Shown here piece after piece: positions 1 through 7,841 of a stretch of DNA of 64,000 nucleotides. The translations under genes and the position numbers were made by a program. The stretch's first letter is position 1, and every line of letters begins with the position of its first letter. Location: contig CADEDY010000014.1 in assembly GCA_902826215.1 (NCBI GenBank), positions 1 to 64,000 on the forward strand, in the 5' to 3' direction. This stretch comes from an uncultured Bacteroidota bacterium (GTDB lineage: Bacteria; Bacteroidota; Bacteroidia; Flavobacteriales_F; PHOS-HE28). The notes under the pieces are model-generated. The model searched no databases, was not told the origin of the DNA, and was given only the letters and a program-made list of their open reading frames with translations.

Positions 1-212
1 ACCGGATGAAAGGATGCGCCCTCATCGTTGGTGTTCATTCAAACTTCCTGATCATCAAGGCATTTCCAGCACGATCACAGCAGCGCCTTCGCGGGATGAA
101 CGGCTCATTCGTCGATGAGATCGGCACTTTGGTCTTGACAAAGGGCGGCCTTATCACACATCTTGCGGAACTCTACGGAATGACCGGCACCCTTCAAACC
201 CCTTGATCGACC
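1..212. other. Window edge without an assignable gene
   Basis: No convincing gene is seen here. On the minus strand an ATG at position 38 opens a reading frame that runs off the left edge after 12 codons, so the 5' end of a leftward gene may lie here; it is too short to identify. A plus-strand frame at 6-206 (66 codons) has no recognisable features and overlaps that start. Confidence 0.3.
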
Positions 213-377
213 ATGTGGCCAGTCCAAACGCTTACCCTGTTGCTCTGCCTTACCGACGAAGAACAATTGTTCGCGCAATGCGTACCAGTGGTCCAGGAGC
301 CGGTCCGCATCGAGCAGATCGCAACTCCCGTAACTGCGGATGACGAAGAGAGCAGCATCGACTTTCCTGTAGCCTGA
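213..377 (+). CDS. Possible small protein, 54 aa, unrecognised
   Basis: A short frame starting ATG TGG CCA and ending TGA, with a hydrophobic stretch near the N-terminus (about residues 6-13) followed by an acidic, valine-rich C-terminal half. I do not recognise it. Its main support is context: a strong intrinsic terminator begins 37 bp after its stop, and no other gene on this strand in the window precedes that terminator. It could instead be untranslated 3' sequence of a transcript that enters from the left. Confidence 0.3.
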   Translation: MWPVQTLTLLLCLTDEEQLFAQCVPVVQEPVRIEQIATPVTADDEESSIDFPVA

Positions 378-413
378 TCCTACCGACCCAGGACTCTGGT
401 CCTGTGTTCCGAA

Positions 414-454
414 GACCCCGGTGCCTACGCCTAGGTGCTGGGGTCGCCTTTTTT
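414..454 (+). terminator. Rho-independent terminator
   Basis: A 14-bp stem (414-427 with 432-445, including three G-U pairs as RNA) closes a CGCC loop and is followed by GCC and six T residues. It separates upstream transcription from the secreted-protein gene at 518. Confidence 0.85.
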
Positions 455-517
455 GGATGAACTCGTGCTGGATATATTGATCATCCTAGATTCGTAGCCC
501 TTTTATCGGGTACCCAC

Positions 518-2101
518 ATGATCAAACTATTTGCACTTACCACCGCTCTGGCCCTTACCGTCGGCGGCTTTGCCCAATCCAGAACGGAGCGTGCCTCTGT
601 GGAATGGGGGGCTGAAATGAACGACAGCAAAGATGGCGCCTTCGATCAGGTCGTAGGCTTCACCGATGAGCATGTGTACATGACCGTTGTGCAGAAGAAG
701 GAGATCTTCCTCCGGAAGATGGACGCGCGGCACCACATCGTCTACCAGAAGCTGGTGCCCATGGAGATCAACAAGGATGATCACAGCATGAAGGAGATCA
801 TGGTCATCGGCGACCGGATCCTCGTGTTCTCCACTTTTTACGATAAGAAGGAAAAGCAGAACTCTTTGTACCTGCGTGTTTTCAACGAAGCGGATATGAG
901 CCCTGTTGGTCGCATTCAGCGCTTGGCCGCAATGAGTGCCGAACGTCGCAGCAGTGCAGGGTATTTCACCGTACGCACGTCCCCGAACGAAGAGGTCATC
1001 CTCATCAATCAGCTCGTTCCATTCGAAAAGGAAGGTCGGGAGCGGTTCAAGCTGAACGTGTACGACAAGGAGATGACACCGATGTGGGAGCGAAGTGTTG
1101 ATCTGCCCTATTTGGACAGCGAGTTCTCCGTGGTGGAAACACGGGTCACCAACGATGGTTCGGTGATCATGATCGGTAACAAGTACGCTGAAAAGCGGGA
1201 GGCGAAAGAACTCCGCAAGGACGGTAAGGCAACATATGAATACCACTTGCTCACCTACCAGAATGATGGCGGCGAGCCCGATGATCATCCCATCCGTGTC
1301 GCGGACAAGTTCCTACAGGACCTTACGCTCAATATCGGGGAAGAAGGGGACATACTCTGTGGTGGGTTCTATGGCAACAAGGGCACATTCGCTATCAGTG
1401 GCACCTTCTTCTTGAGCTTGGATCGGGAGACGAAGCAGATCAATCACTCCAGCTTCAAGGAGTTCGATCGCGATTTCATCACGCAGTACATGACCGAAAA
1501 AGAAGAGGCCAAGGCGACCAAACGAGCGGACAAGAAAGGTGAGGAGTTGGAACTATACAGCTATGAGCTGCGGGAGATCGTCCGGAGAGAAGATGGCGGG
1601 GCTGTGATGGTCGGTGAGCAATATCGCTTCTATGTGACCACCACGACCACCAGCAATCCGAACGGCGGAACCACTACGACCACGACCTACCATTACATCT
1701 ATAATGACATCATCGTGGTGAACGTGGATCCCATGGGGGAGATCGAGTGGGCAGCGAAAGTGCCCAAGCGCCAACATAGCACCAACGATGGAGGACGTTA
1801 TTCGTCCTACGCGATGGTGGTGAAGGACGACAACATCTACCTCGTGTTCAACGACAATGGGAAGAACCTTTTCCTGAACCCCGGTGACAAGGTCGAGCCT
1901 TTCCGGTACGGGAAGGAAATGTTGATCACACTTGCTACGATCAATGGAGAAGGGAAGGTGAGCCGCGAGGCACTGCTGTCACAGGAGAAGCGGGAGGCCA
2001 TGACGCGACCCAAGTCGGGTGTCCAGATCGGCGACGACCGGTTATTCATCTATGCCAACTGGCGGAAGGAGCACCGCTTCGGAACCGTCACCTTCAATTA
2101 G
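518..2101 (+). CDS. Secreted hypothetical protein, 527 aa
   Basis: The N-terminus is a typical signal peptide of about 20 residues ending in GGFAQ, so export is expected. The mature protein is rich in alternating beta-strand-like segments with repeated charged loops, compatible with a beta-propeller-like fold, and contains a Thr-rich stretch near residues 373-390. No catalytic motif is recognised. A -7-like box TAGATTCG (487-494) lies 23 bp before the start, and a strong terminator follows at 2118-2167, so it is probably monocistronic. Function unknown. Confidence 0.85.
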   Translation: MIKLFALTTALALTVGGFAQSRTERASVEWGAEMNDSKDGAFDQVVGFTDEHVYMTVVQKKEIFLRKMDARHHIVYQKLVPMEINKDDHSMKEIMVIGDRILVFSTFYDKKEKQNSLYLRVFNEADMSPVGRIQRLAAMSAERRSSAGYFTVRTSPNEEVILINQLVPFEKEGRERFKLNVYDKEMTPMWERSVDLPYLDSEFSVVETRVTNDGSVIMIGNKYAEKREAKELRKDGKATYEYHLLTYQNDGGEPDDHPIRVADKFLQDLTLNIGEEGDILCGGFYGNKGTFAISGTFFLSLDRETKQINHSSFKEFDRDFITQYMTEKEEAKATKRADKKGEELELYSYELREIVRREDGGAVMVGEQYRFYVTTTTTSNPNGGTTTTTTYHYIYNDIIVVNVDPMGEIEWAAKVPKRQHSTNDGGRYSSYAMVVKDDNIYLVFNDNGKNLFLNPGDKVEPFRYGKEMLITLATINGEGKVSREALLSQEKREAMTRPKSGVQIGDDRLFIYANWRKEHRFGTVTFN

Positions 2102-2117
2102 GAAGTGAGTTTCCTGG

Positions 2118-2167
2118 GCACCGCCGGGATTCGTTCATGGAACGATCTCCGGCGGTGCTTCATTTTT
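2118..2167 (+). terminator. Rho-independent terminator
   Basis: GCACCGCCGG (2118-2127) pairs with CCGGCGGTGC (2149-2158), with an inner TCGTTC/GAACGA helix, followed by TTCATTTTT. It ends the 518-2101 gene and covers a spurious upstream ATG of the following peptidase frame, which supports the peptidase start at 2173. Confidence 0.85.
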
Positions 2168-2172
2168 GTACC

Positions 2173-3894
2173 ATGCTGAAGCATCAATTACTCGTGTCGG
2201 TGTGCCTTTTGGCATCCTCTCTTGCTGTTGCGCAATGGCGGTTCGAAAGTGATTCCACACCCACTTGGGAACAAGCTATTGCGCGCTTCGCGGAATTCGA
2301 TCGCACGCGCAGCGGTGTGAAGCTGATGGAGATCGGTGCCGATGACGACGGTTCGCCCATTCACCTATTCGTGATCTCGGATGGAAGCGGGTTCACACCG
2401 GACAGCATTCGCGCAGCGGGCAAGAGCATCCTGTGGATCACGAACGCTATTCACCCGGGTGAACCGGACGGTGTGGATGCCAGCTTGCTCTTGACCCAAG
2501 CCTTGTTGGATAGCGACCAGTACATGGGGGTGTTGGCGAACACGGCGGTCTGCATCGTTCCGGTGTACAACGTCAGTGGAGCGCGACAGCGCAGCAGCAC
2601 CAGCCGTGCCAATCAGAATGGCCCAGCGGAATACGGTTTCCGTGGTAATGCGCGTAACCTGGATCTCAACCGGGATTTCATCAAAGCGGATTCGCGCAAC
2701 GCGCGGTCGTTGATCGGTGCATTGGCCAAGTGGGACCCCGATGTCTATTTCGAAACGCACGTGACCAACGGTGCGGATCACCAGTATGTGATGGAACTGC
2801 TCACCATGCAGAAGGACAAGGCTGATCCTGCTCTGCGCGGCTATTTGGATACGTTCATGGTCCCTCGCTTGCAAGAATGGATGGCCAGTCGGGAACAACT
2901 GATGGGACCCTATTTCGAGACCTTGCGCCGAACACCGGAAGAGGGATTGATCGGTTTCATGGATGGCCCTCGTTATAGCACAGGTTACAATGCACTCTTG
3001 GGTCGGGTAGGGGTGATCAGCGAAACGCACATGTTGAAGCCCTACGCTGATCGGGTCAACGCGACCTTCCAACTGCTGCTTGCCACCCTCGCCGCGATGA
3101 ACGAGCATCCGAAGGAACTGCGCGAAGCGGTCGCCAATGCACGGCTGCACGCCGCTTCAGAAACGACCTATGCAACCAATTGGGTGATCGACACCACGTT
3201 CAAGGAGCCGTTGAAGTGGTTGGGATACGCCTGCGATCATCGGCCCAGCGCGGTAAGCGGCGAACCGTGTCTCTTCTACGATCATACCAAGCCAACATCA
3301 GCGGAGGTCCCGTGGATGGATCACGGCGTTCCAACATTGACCATCACCAAGCCCAAGGCCTATCTCATTCCGCAGGCTTGGCGCGAAGTGATCGATCGGC
3401 TTGCGTTGGATGGTGTGGAGATGGAACGCCTCACAACAGCGCGGTCCATCTCGGTCGAAACGCAACGGATAACCGATTACACCACGGTGAACGAACCCTA
3501 CGAAGGGCACTATCTGCATCGCGGTATATCCACCACCACAGAACAGGAGGCCGTCATTGGTCAGCCCGGTGACGTGCTCGTTCCCATGGGTCGCTACACC
3601 GACGGGCTGGTGATCGAGATCCTGGAGCCTCGCTGCGCGGACAGCTATTTCGCCTGGGGTTTCTTCGACAGCATGCTCCAGCAAAAGGAGTGGTTCAGCG
3701 ATTACGTGTTCGAGGATATCGCAGCGGATCTGTTGAAGAAGGATCCGGCAATGAAAGCGGAACTTGCAGCCGAATGTGCAAAGGATCCAGCCTTCGCAAA
3801 GGATGCATGGGCACAACTGTACTTCGTGTACAAACGTTCGCCGTATTTCGAACGGGGCTATCGGCGATATCCGGTGCTACGGGTAATGCAATAG
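2173..3894 (+). CDS. M14-family zinc carboxypeptidase, secreted
   Basis: A signal peptide (residues 1-21, ending LAVAQ) precedes a zinc carboxypeptidase domain. The zinc ligands are visible as H94 and E97 in NAIHPGEPDG and H196 in YFETHVTNG; a substrate-binding NRD motif occurs near 167-169, and E284 in ISETHML is the likely general base of M14 enzymes. The C-terminal third (about 340-573) is an accessory region with no recognised motif. It probably trims peptides outside the cytoplasm. I chose ATG 2173 over the in-frame ATG at 2137 because the upstream one lies inside a terminator hairpin and would bury the signal peptide. The box CATTTTTG ends 4 nt before the start codon. Confidence 0.85.
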   Translation: MLKHQLLVSVCLLASSLAVAQWRFESDSTPTWEQAIARFAEFDRTRSGVKLMEIGADDDGSPIHLFVISDGSGFTPDSIRAAGKSILWITNAIHPGEPDGVDASLLLTQALLDSDQYMGVLANTAVCIVPVYNVSGARQRSSTSRANQNGPAEYGFRGNARNLDLNRDFIKADSRNARSLIGALAKWDPDVYFETHVTNGADHQYVMELLTMQKDKADPALRGYLDTFMVPRLQEWMASREQLMGPYFETLRRTPEEGLIGFMDGPRYSTGYNALLGRVGVISETHMLKPYADRVNATFQLLLATLAAMNEHPKELREAVANARLHAASETTYATNWVIDTTFKEPLKWLGYACDHRPSAVSGEPCLFYDHTKPTSAEVPWMDHGVPTLTITKPKAYLIPQAWREVIDRLALDGVEMERLTTARSISVETQRITDYTTVNEPYEGHYLHRGISTTTEQEAVIGQPGDVLVPMGRYTDGLVIEILEPRCADSYFAWGFFDSMLQQKEWFSDYVFEDIAADLLKKDPAMKAELAAECAKDPAFAKDAWAQLYFVYKRSPYFERGYRRYPVLRVMQ

Positions 3895-4032
3895 CACTTC
3901 GTGCAGATCACTTTGGTCCACGCTGGGAGCGGCCAGACTGGTGGACATCTCCAGGATCTGGGCCGAAAGGATGTGTTCGGAAGGGCCGCTTCTTCGACCA
4001 TACCGGTGCAAAAAGGTCCCTGCCGTACGCGT

Positions 4033-5640
4033 TCACTTCTTTGGCAGGGGGCGGTCGGTTGGCGGTTTGCGCAGTGCACGTCCACCATCCGTGCTGCGAC
4101 GGAGGGCCGCGTTCGGTTCTTGTCTCAGTTCGAGACGATAGAGGTCGCTCCGTCGATCACGCAGGTTCCTCACGCTGCCATACGCGTTCAGTTCCTTCAA
4201 GAGATCGCGGTCCACGTCCACGATCAGGGTCATTTCGGAATTCGGTGTTGCTTCGCTCTTGATCCCGTTCGTGGGAAAGGCGAAGTCACTGGGCGTGAAG
4301 ACAGCACTTTGCGCGAATTGGATATCCATGTTCTCCACGTTCGGCAGGTTGCCAACGCTCCCCGCAATGGCCACGTAGCATTCGTTCTCGATCGCACGGG
4401 CCTGCGCGCAGCGCCGCACGCGCATGTAGCCGTTCTGGGTATCGGTGAGGAAGGGCACGAAGAGGATCTGCATGCCCTGCAGCGCGAGCAATCGGCCCAA
4501 CTCCGGGAACTCCACGTCGTAGCAGATCAACACACCGATCTTGCCGCAATCGGTGTTCATCACTTTCAGCTCATTGCCGCCCAACATGCCCCAGTATTGG
4601 GTCTCGTTCGGTGTGATGTGGATCTTCTCGAACTTCTCCCATGATCCGTCGCGGCGACATAAGTACCCCACGTTCTTCAAATGCTCGCCGTCCACCCATG
4701 GCATGCTACCCGTGATGATGTTCACGTTGTAGGAAATGGCGAATTGCACGAATTTGTCGCGCAAGGGCTCGGTGTATTGAGCGAGTGCTCGCATCGCACT
4801 GGCCTCGTCCAAGTGATTGAATTCCGCCAGCAAAGGCGCGTTGAACAACTCGGGGAAGAGGCAGAAATCGGCTTTGTAGCTGCTGATGGCATCCACGAAG
4901 AATTCAACCTGCTCGTACAAGGCATCGATGTTCTTCATCGTCCGCATCTGCCATTGCACCAGACCAAGTCGCACAACGTCGTTCGCGCGGCCGGCGATCT
5001 TCGGCCGTTGATCATAATAGATGTTGTTCCATTCGATCAGCGTGGCATATTCCAACGAACTGGTGTCGCCCGCCAAGTAGCCTGTCATCACCTTCAGCAC
5101 GTGGAAATCGTTGCTCAATTGGAAGGAAAGTGTCGGGTCGTGCAGTTCCTTCAACTTCACCTTTTCGATGTACTCCCTTGGTTTGAGCTTGTCAGCGTAC
5201 TTGGAGTAATTGGGTATGCGACCACCGGCTACAATGCTCTTGAAGTTCCGTTGCTCGCACAATTCCTTGCGCGCTTCGTAAAGCCGCCGCGCCAATCGCA
5301 TGCCCCGGTGTTCAGGATCCACGAAGACGTCGATCCCATAAAGAACGTCGCCTTCCGGGTCGTGGGTGCTGAACGTGTAGTTGCCGGTTATCTGCTTGTA
5401 GGTGTGATCATCGCCGTAGAGGTCATAGTCGACCAGGATCGATAAGGCGACGGCAACCACTTTCCCGTTCACCGTAACACATAGCTGTCCTTCGGGGAAG
5501 AGGCCGATCAACGTGCTTATGTGACGCTCGCTCCAGATGGCGTTATCCATGTCCGGATAGGCCTTCACCATGGATTCATGCAGGGCCTTGAAATCATCCA
5601 ACTTCAGGTGGCGCAAGCGGATCCGCATGTTCTTTTCCAT
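4033..5640 (-). CDS. GNAT acetyltransferase-nitrilase fusion protein
   Basis: A two-domain protein of 535 aa. Residues 1-190 form a GNAT N-acetyltransferase domain with an acetyl-CoA loop of the HRGMRLARRLY type; residues 220-510 form a carbon-nitrogen hydrolase domain with the complete triad E264 (LFPELF), K339 (KFEKIHITPNE) and C373 (VLICYDVEFPE). Fusions of this type are known in many bacteria but their substrate is not established; coupled acylation and amide hydrolysis is an inference. The start at 5640 (MEKNMRIR) was chosen over an upstream in-frame start because the GNAT domain begins there and a TACCTTG box lies directly upstream. The C-terminal tail is basic and proline-rich. Confidence 0.9.
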   Translation of the reverse strand: MEKNMRIRLRHLKLDDFKALHESMVKAYPDMDNAIWSERHISTLIGLFPEGQLCVTVNGKVVAVALSILVDYDLYGDDHTYKQITGNYTFSTHDPEGDVLYGIDVFVDPEHRGMRLARRLYEARKELCEQRNFKSIVAGGRIPNYSKYADKLKPREYIEKVKLKELHDPTLSFQLSNDFHVLKVMTGYLAGDTSSLEYATLIEWNNIYYDQRPKIAGRANDVVRLGLVQWQMRTMKNIDALYEQVEFFVDAISSYKADFCLFPELFNAPLLAEFNHLDEASAMRALAQYTEPLRDKFVQFAISYNVNIITGSMPWVDGEHLKNVGYLCRRDGSWEKFEKIHITPNETQYWGMLGGNELKVMNTDCGKIGVLICYDVEFPELGRLLALQGMQILFVPFLTDTQNGYMRVRRCAQARAIENECYVAIAGSVGNLPNVENMDIQFAQSAVFTPSDFAFPTNGIKSEATPNSEMTLIVDVDRDLLKELNAYGSVRNLRDRRSDLYRLELRQEPNAALRRSTDGGRALRKPPTDRPLPKK

Positions 5641-5716
5641 GCTTACAAGGTACGGGCTCGTGCCAAAGGGCACGTAAGAACTGTTGAAAGTCAAGAGATC
5701 GCCAAGCAATCGTCGG

Positions 5717-5724
5717 TACCTTCG
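5717..5724 (+). promoter_or_regulatory. Candidate -7 promoter box TACCTTCG
   Basis: It matches the Bacteroidota -7 consensus TAnnTTTG at all but one position and lies 26 bp before the Gre-like gene at 5751. No good -33 TTG is seen at the right distance. Confidence 0.3.
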
Positions 5725-5750
5725 ACCAAAGTTGAACAGACCACATCATC

Positions 5751-6209
5751 ATGGATCATACCTCACTCAAGCGCAGCGTTCTGAAAGCTGCCCGCTCGCA
5801 TTTGGAGAACACCTTGGCCGACCTCATGGGGCGCATTCAGGACCTGCGATCGGTCACCATTGGTGATGCGAATGCCGAAAGTGCCAGCCAAACGGAAAGC
5901 ACGAAGGGATCCGATGTGGAGTTGATGAACCTCTTAGGCGAACAGCAAGTGACCGTCCAACGGGACTTGGAGACCTTGTCCACCATTGATCCTGCTGTGC
6001 GCTTGGATGTGGTCCGGTTCGGTGCCGTGGTGCATACCGATCAGTACAATTTCCTCATCGCGGTCAGCATGGACGATTTCGATGCGGGTGGCAAGGAGTA
6101 CCTCGGCGTGACCACGAAAGCGCCCGTGATGCAAGAACTGAGCGGACGCAAAGTGGGAGAGAAGGCCACGGTGAACGGGGTCACCTATACGATCCTGGAT
6201 ATCTGTTGA
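5751..6209 (+). CDS. GreA/GreB C-terminal-like protein
   Basis: A 152-aa cytoplasmic protein. The N-terminal half is helical and charged (coiled-coil-like, residues 1-85). The C-terminal part (about 90-152) resembles the FKBP-like domain of Gre transcript-cleavage factors, with the pattern APVMQELSGRKVGEKATVN followed by a final beta-strand. The classical Gre N-terminal tip with two acidic residues is not obvious, so it may be a Gre homologue that binds the RNA polymerase secondary channel without stimulating cleavage; that is inference. It is followed by another small cytoplasmic gene on the same strand. Confidence 0.6.
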   Translation: MDHTSLKRSVLKAARSHLENTLADLMGRIQDLRSVTIGDANAESASQTESTKGSDVELMNLLGEQQVTVQRDLETLSTIDPAVRLDVVRFGAVVHTDQYNFLIAVSMDDFDAGGKEYLGVTTKAPVMQELSGRKVGEKATVNGVTYTILDIC

Positions 6210-6270
6210 ACCCTTCGTAGCCTTTCCTTTGTGGAACCGCTCATCATCGATTGTGAGCGGCACGAACAGT

Positions 6271-6819
6271 ATGGAACTCTATGACATCAGTATCGGGGCG
6301 CGTGTGAAGCACCCCACCATGGGCGTTGGCGTGGTCTATGAAATGGATCCCCGCACCGTCCACGTCTTCTTCCGTGAGCACGGCGAACAGGCCATCAGTC
6401 GCAGTTTCGAGGGCCTCGTGACCATTGCTCCCGGGGTGGAGATCGGTCAAGAACCGTTGGACCTGGACACGGTGCGTGATGCGTTGCGCGAAGTGCTGGA
6501 AGAGCTACAGATGCCACAACGCCCCGTGGAAATGGCACGTAAGTTCGAAGGCGGTACTCTCGAAATGCGCCCCAAGGATCCATCGCTCAAGAGCAAGGAC
6601 CTGCCCATCGATGACTTCTTCCACAAGATCGTGATGATCCGCGACCGCTTCCGCGTGCTGGAACAGAAGATCAACGCACACCCTGCCCTGAACGAAGCCG
6701 ACAAGGTGGATCTTCAACAGTACATCACCCGCTGCTACGGCAGCCTCACCACGTTCAATATCCTCTTCGAGGACAAGGAGGACCATTTTGTGGGGCAACG
6801 CGGCGACACCGCGTCGTAG
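6271..6819 (+). CDS. Conserved hypothetical protein, 182 aa, SH3-like N-terminus
   Basis: The first 50 residues (VKHPTMGVGVVYEMDPRTVH and following) look like the small beta-barrel found in CarD/UvrD-tail-type domains that begin with a basic-hydrophobic strand and a glycine turn. The rest is mostly helical and acidic, ending in VGQRGDTAS. No catalytic motif is seen. Start 6271 (MELYDISIG) is preferred over an upstream in-frame start at 6229 because the intervening residues are low in conserved character. A TTCCTTTG box lies about 36 bp upstream. Function unknown; a nucleic-acid or polymerase-binding role is only a guess. Confidence 0.65.
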   Translation: MELYDISIGARVKHPTMGVGVVYEMDPRTVHVFFREHGEQAISRSFEGLVTIAPGVEIGQEPLDLDTVRDALREVLEELQMPQRPVEMARKFEGGTLEMRPKDPSLKSKDLPIDDFFHKIVMIRDRFRVLEQKINAHPALNEADKVDLQQYITRCYGSLTTFNILFEDKEDHFVGQRGDTAS

Positions 6820-6885
6820 AGGCGGATGACCATCCGCCCGCACTGCCGCATAGCGACAGAAGCCCCACGAGTTTTCCACCATTCC
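6820..6885 (+). other. Non-coding stretch with a hairpin
   Basis: Directly after the preceding stop codon GGCGGAT pairs with ATCCGCC (6821-6838) around a GACC loop. No T-run follows, so it is not a typical intrinsic terminator; it may protect the 3' end of the mRNA. Nothing else is seen up to the promoter of the structured RNA. Confidence 0.4.
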
Positions 6886-6916
6886 TTGCATCCGTCTTCC
6901 TCTGCCATTACATTCG
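6886..6916 (+). promoter_or_regulatory. Candidate promoter of the structured RNA
   Basis: TTG at 6886-6888 and TACATTCG at 6909-6916 are 20 bp apart, which fits the Bacteroidota -33/-7 arrangement. Transcription would start near 6922, about 57 nt upstream of the closing helix of the RNA at 6979. Confidence 0.4.
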
Positions 6917-6978
6917 TACCAGCAACGTTCTTTGCATCACCTGTAGAAGCATCCATCACCCACAAGGGTGTCAACGCG

Positions 6979-7176
6979 AAGCCCACACAGGCCATCTGTT
7001 CATCGGAACCAACAATTTCCATCAGGGATCGCACCCTCGGTGGTCTACGGCGGGCCTCAGCCACACTTCGGTGTGGATCCCTTCAGGGACGTGAGGATTA
7101 CGGAAGCCATCATCGCGATCCCGCCCATGTGATACCATGGGTTCCTTGAACGTGGCCCTGTGTGGGCTTTTCTTTT
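6979..7176 (+). ncRNA. 6S RNA-like structured RNA with terminal T-run
   Basis: The stretch folds on paper into one long rod of about 190 nt. The ends pair: 6979-6993 with 7154-7169 (15 bp, one bulged G). Inside follow GTTCA/TGAAC (6998-7002/7147-7151), GGAACC/GGTTCC (7005-7010/7140-7145), an open bubble of 15 and 16 nt (7011-7025/7124-7139), GGGATCGC/GCGATCCC (7026-7033/7116-7123), a 6-bp helix (7040-7045/7107-7112) and a branched tip with CCACAC-TTCG-GTGTGG (7062-7077). TTTTCTTTTT follows the closing helix. Closing stem, G-C-flanked central bubble and terminal stem are the hallmarks of 6S RNA, the RNA polymerase-binding regulator. The identification rests on architecture only. A hairpin at 6957-6970 may belong to its 5' end. 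Confidence 0.6.
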
Positions 7177-7225
7177 TCTGCACGCGTAGTTCCTGATCGG
7201 CTCCTTCACTCGCCCCGGCTTTCCG

Positions 7226-7233
7226 TTCCTTTG
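7226..7233 (+). promoter_or_regulatory. Candidate -7 box TTCCTTTG of queE
   Basis: It ends 5 nt before the queE start codon, which would give a leaderless or nearly leaderless mRNA. The same TTCCTTTG octamer occurs upstream of the HerA-like gene (55111-55118). Confidence 0.4.
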
Positions 7234-7238
7234 CGGCC

Positions 7239-7841
7239 ATGTCTGCGACCCTTCCCGTCATGGAGGCCTTCTATACCGTGCAGGGCGAAGGGCTCTTCAC
7301 CGGACAGTCGGCCTATTTCATCCGCTTGGGCGGATGTGATGTGGGTTGCACTTGGTGCGATGTGAAGGACAGTTGGGATGCGGATGCTCACCCGAAGTTC
7401 TCTGTGGAGGCGATCGTCGCCGAAGCGGCCAAGTTTCCTGCGCGCATCGCCGTGATCACCGGGGGGGAGCCGTTGATGCACGACCTCGGGCCGCTGACCG
7501 CCGCACTTCGCGAGGCCGGCTTTCGCGCGCATATCGAAACCAGTGGGACGCATTCGATCACCGGAGATTGGCACCATATCTGCTTCAGTCCGAAGAAGTT
7601 CAAAGCACCTCTGCCCGAGGTCTATCCAGTGGCCCACGAATTGAAAGTGATCGTCTTCAACAACCACGACCTGAAATGGGCGGAGGACCATGTTGCCGCT
7701 CTCGGTCCGCAATGCGCGTTGTTCCTTCAGCCCGAATGGAGCAAGCGCGAGGCCATGATGCCCCTGATCGTGGAGCATGTGAAGACGCATCCACGCTGGC
7801 GTATCTCGTTACAGACCCACAAGTACCTGAACATTCCGTGA
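7239..7841 (+). CDS. queE: 7-carboxy-7-deazaguanine synthase QueE
   Basis: A radical SAM enzyme that converts 6-carboxytetrahydropterin to 7-carboxy-7-deazaguanine in the queuosine/7-deazaguanine pathway. The iron-sulfur motif Cx3Cx2C is visible as C33, C37 and C40 (GGCDVGCTWCD), preceded by the substrate-binding VQGEGLFTG segment, with the SAM-binding ITGGEPL motif near residue 70. At 200 aa it matches the short QueE subclass. Its TGA overlaps the ATG of the next gene by 1 nt (ATGA, 7839-7843), so the two are probably translated together although their functions are unrelated. Confidence 0.93.
   Translation: MSATLPVMEAFYTVQGEGLFTGQSAYFIRLGGCDVGCTWCDVKDSWDADAHPKFSVEAIVAEAAKFPARIAVITGGEPLMHDLGPLTAALREAGFRAHIETSGTHSITGDWHHICFSPKKFKAPLPEVYPVAHELKVIVFNNHDLKWAEDHVAALGPQCALFLQPEWSKREAMMPLIVEHVKTHPRWRISLQTHKYLNIP

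Noticed and set aside
527-1288. 253-codon frame opposite the 518-2101 gene
   Set aside because: A histidine- and valine-rich antisense shadow, typical of reversed GC-rich codons; the plus-strand protein has a signal peptide, a candidate promoter and a terminator.
3901-4644. 247-codon plus-strand frame opposite the nitrilase domain
   Set aside because: No motifs; the minus-strand product carries the full nitrilase triad.
6821-6838. Hairpin after the 6271-6819 gene as a terminator
   Set aside because: The stem is good but no T-run follows.
6826-7149. 107-codon plus-strand frame in the gap before queE
   Set aside because: It has no recognisable protein features, and most of its length is taken up by the paired arms of the structured RNA at 6979-7169.
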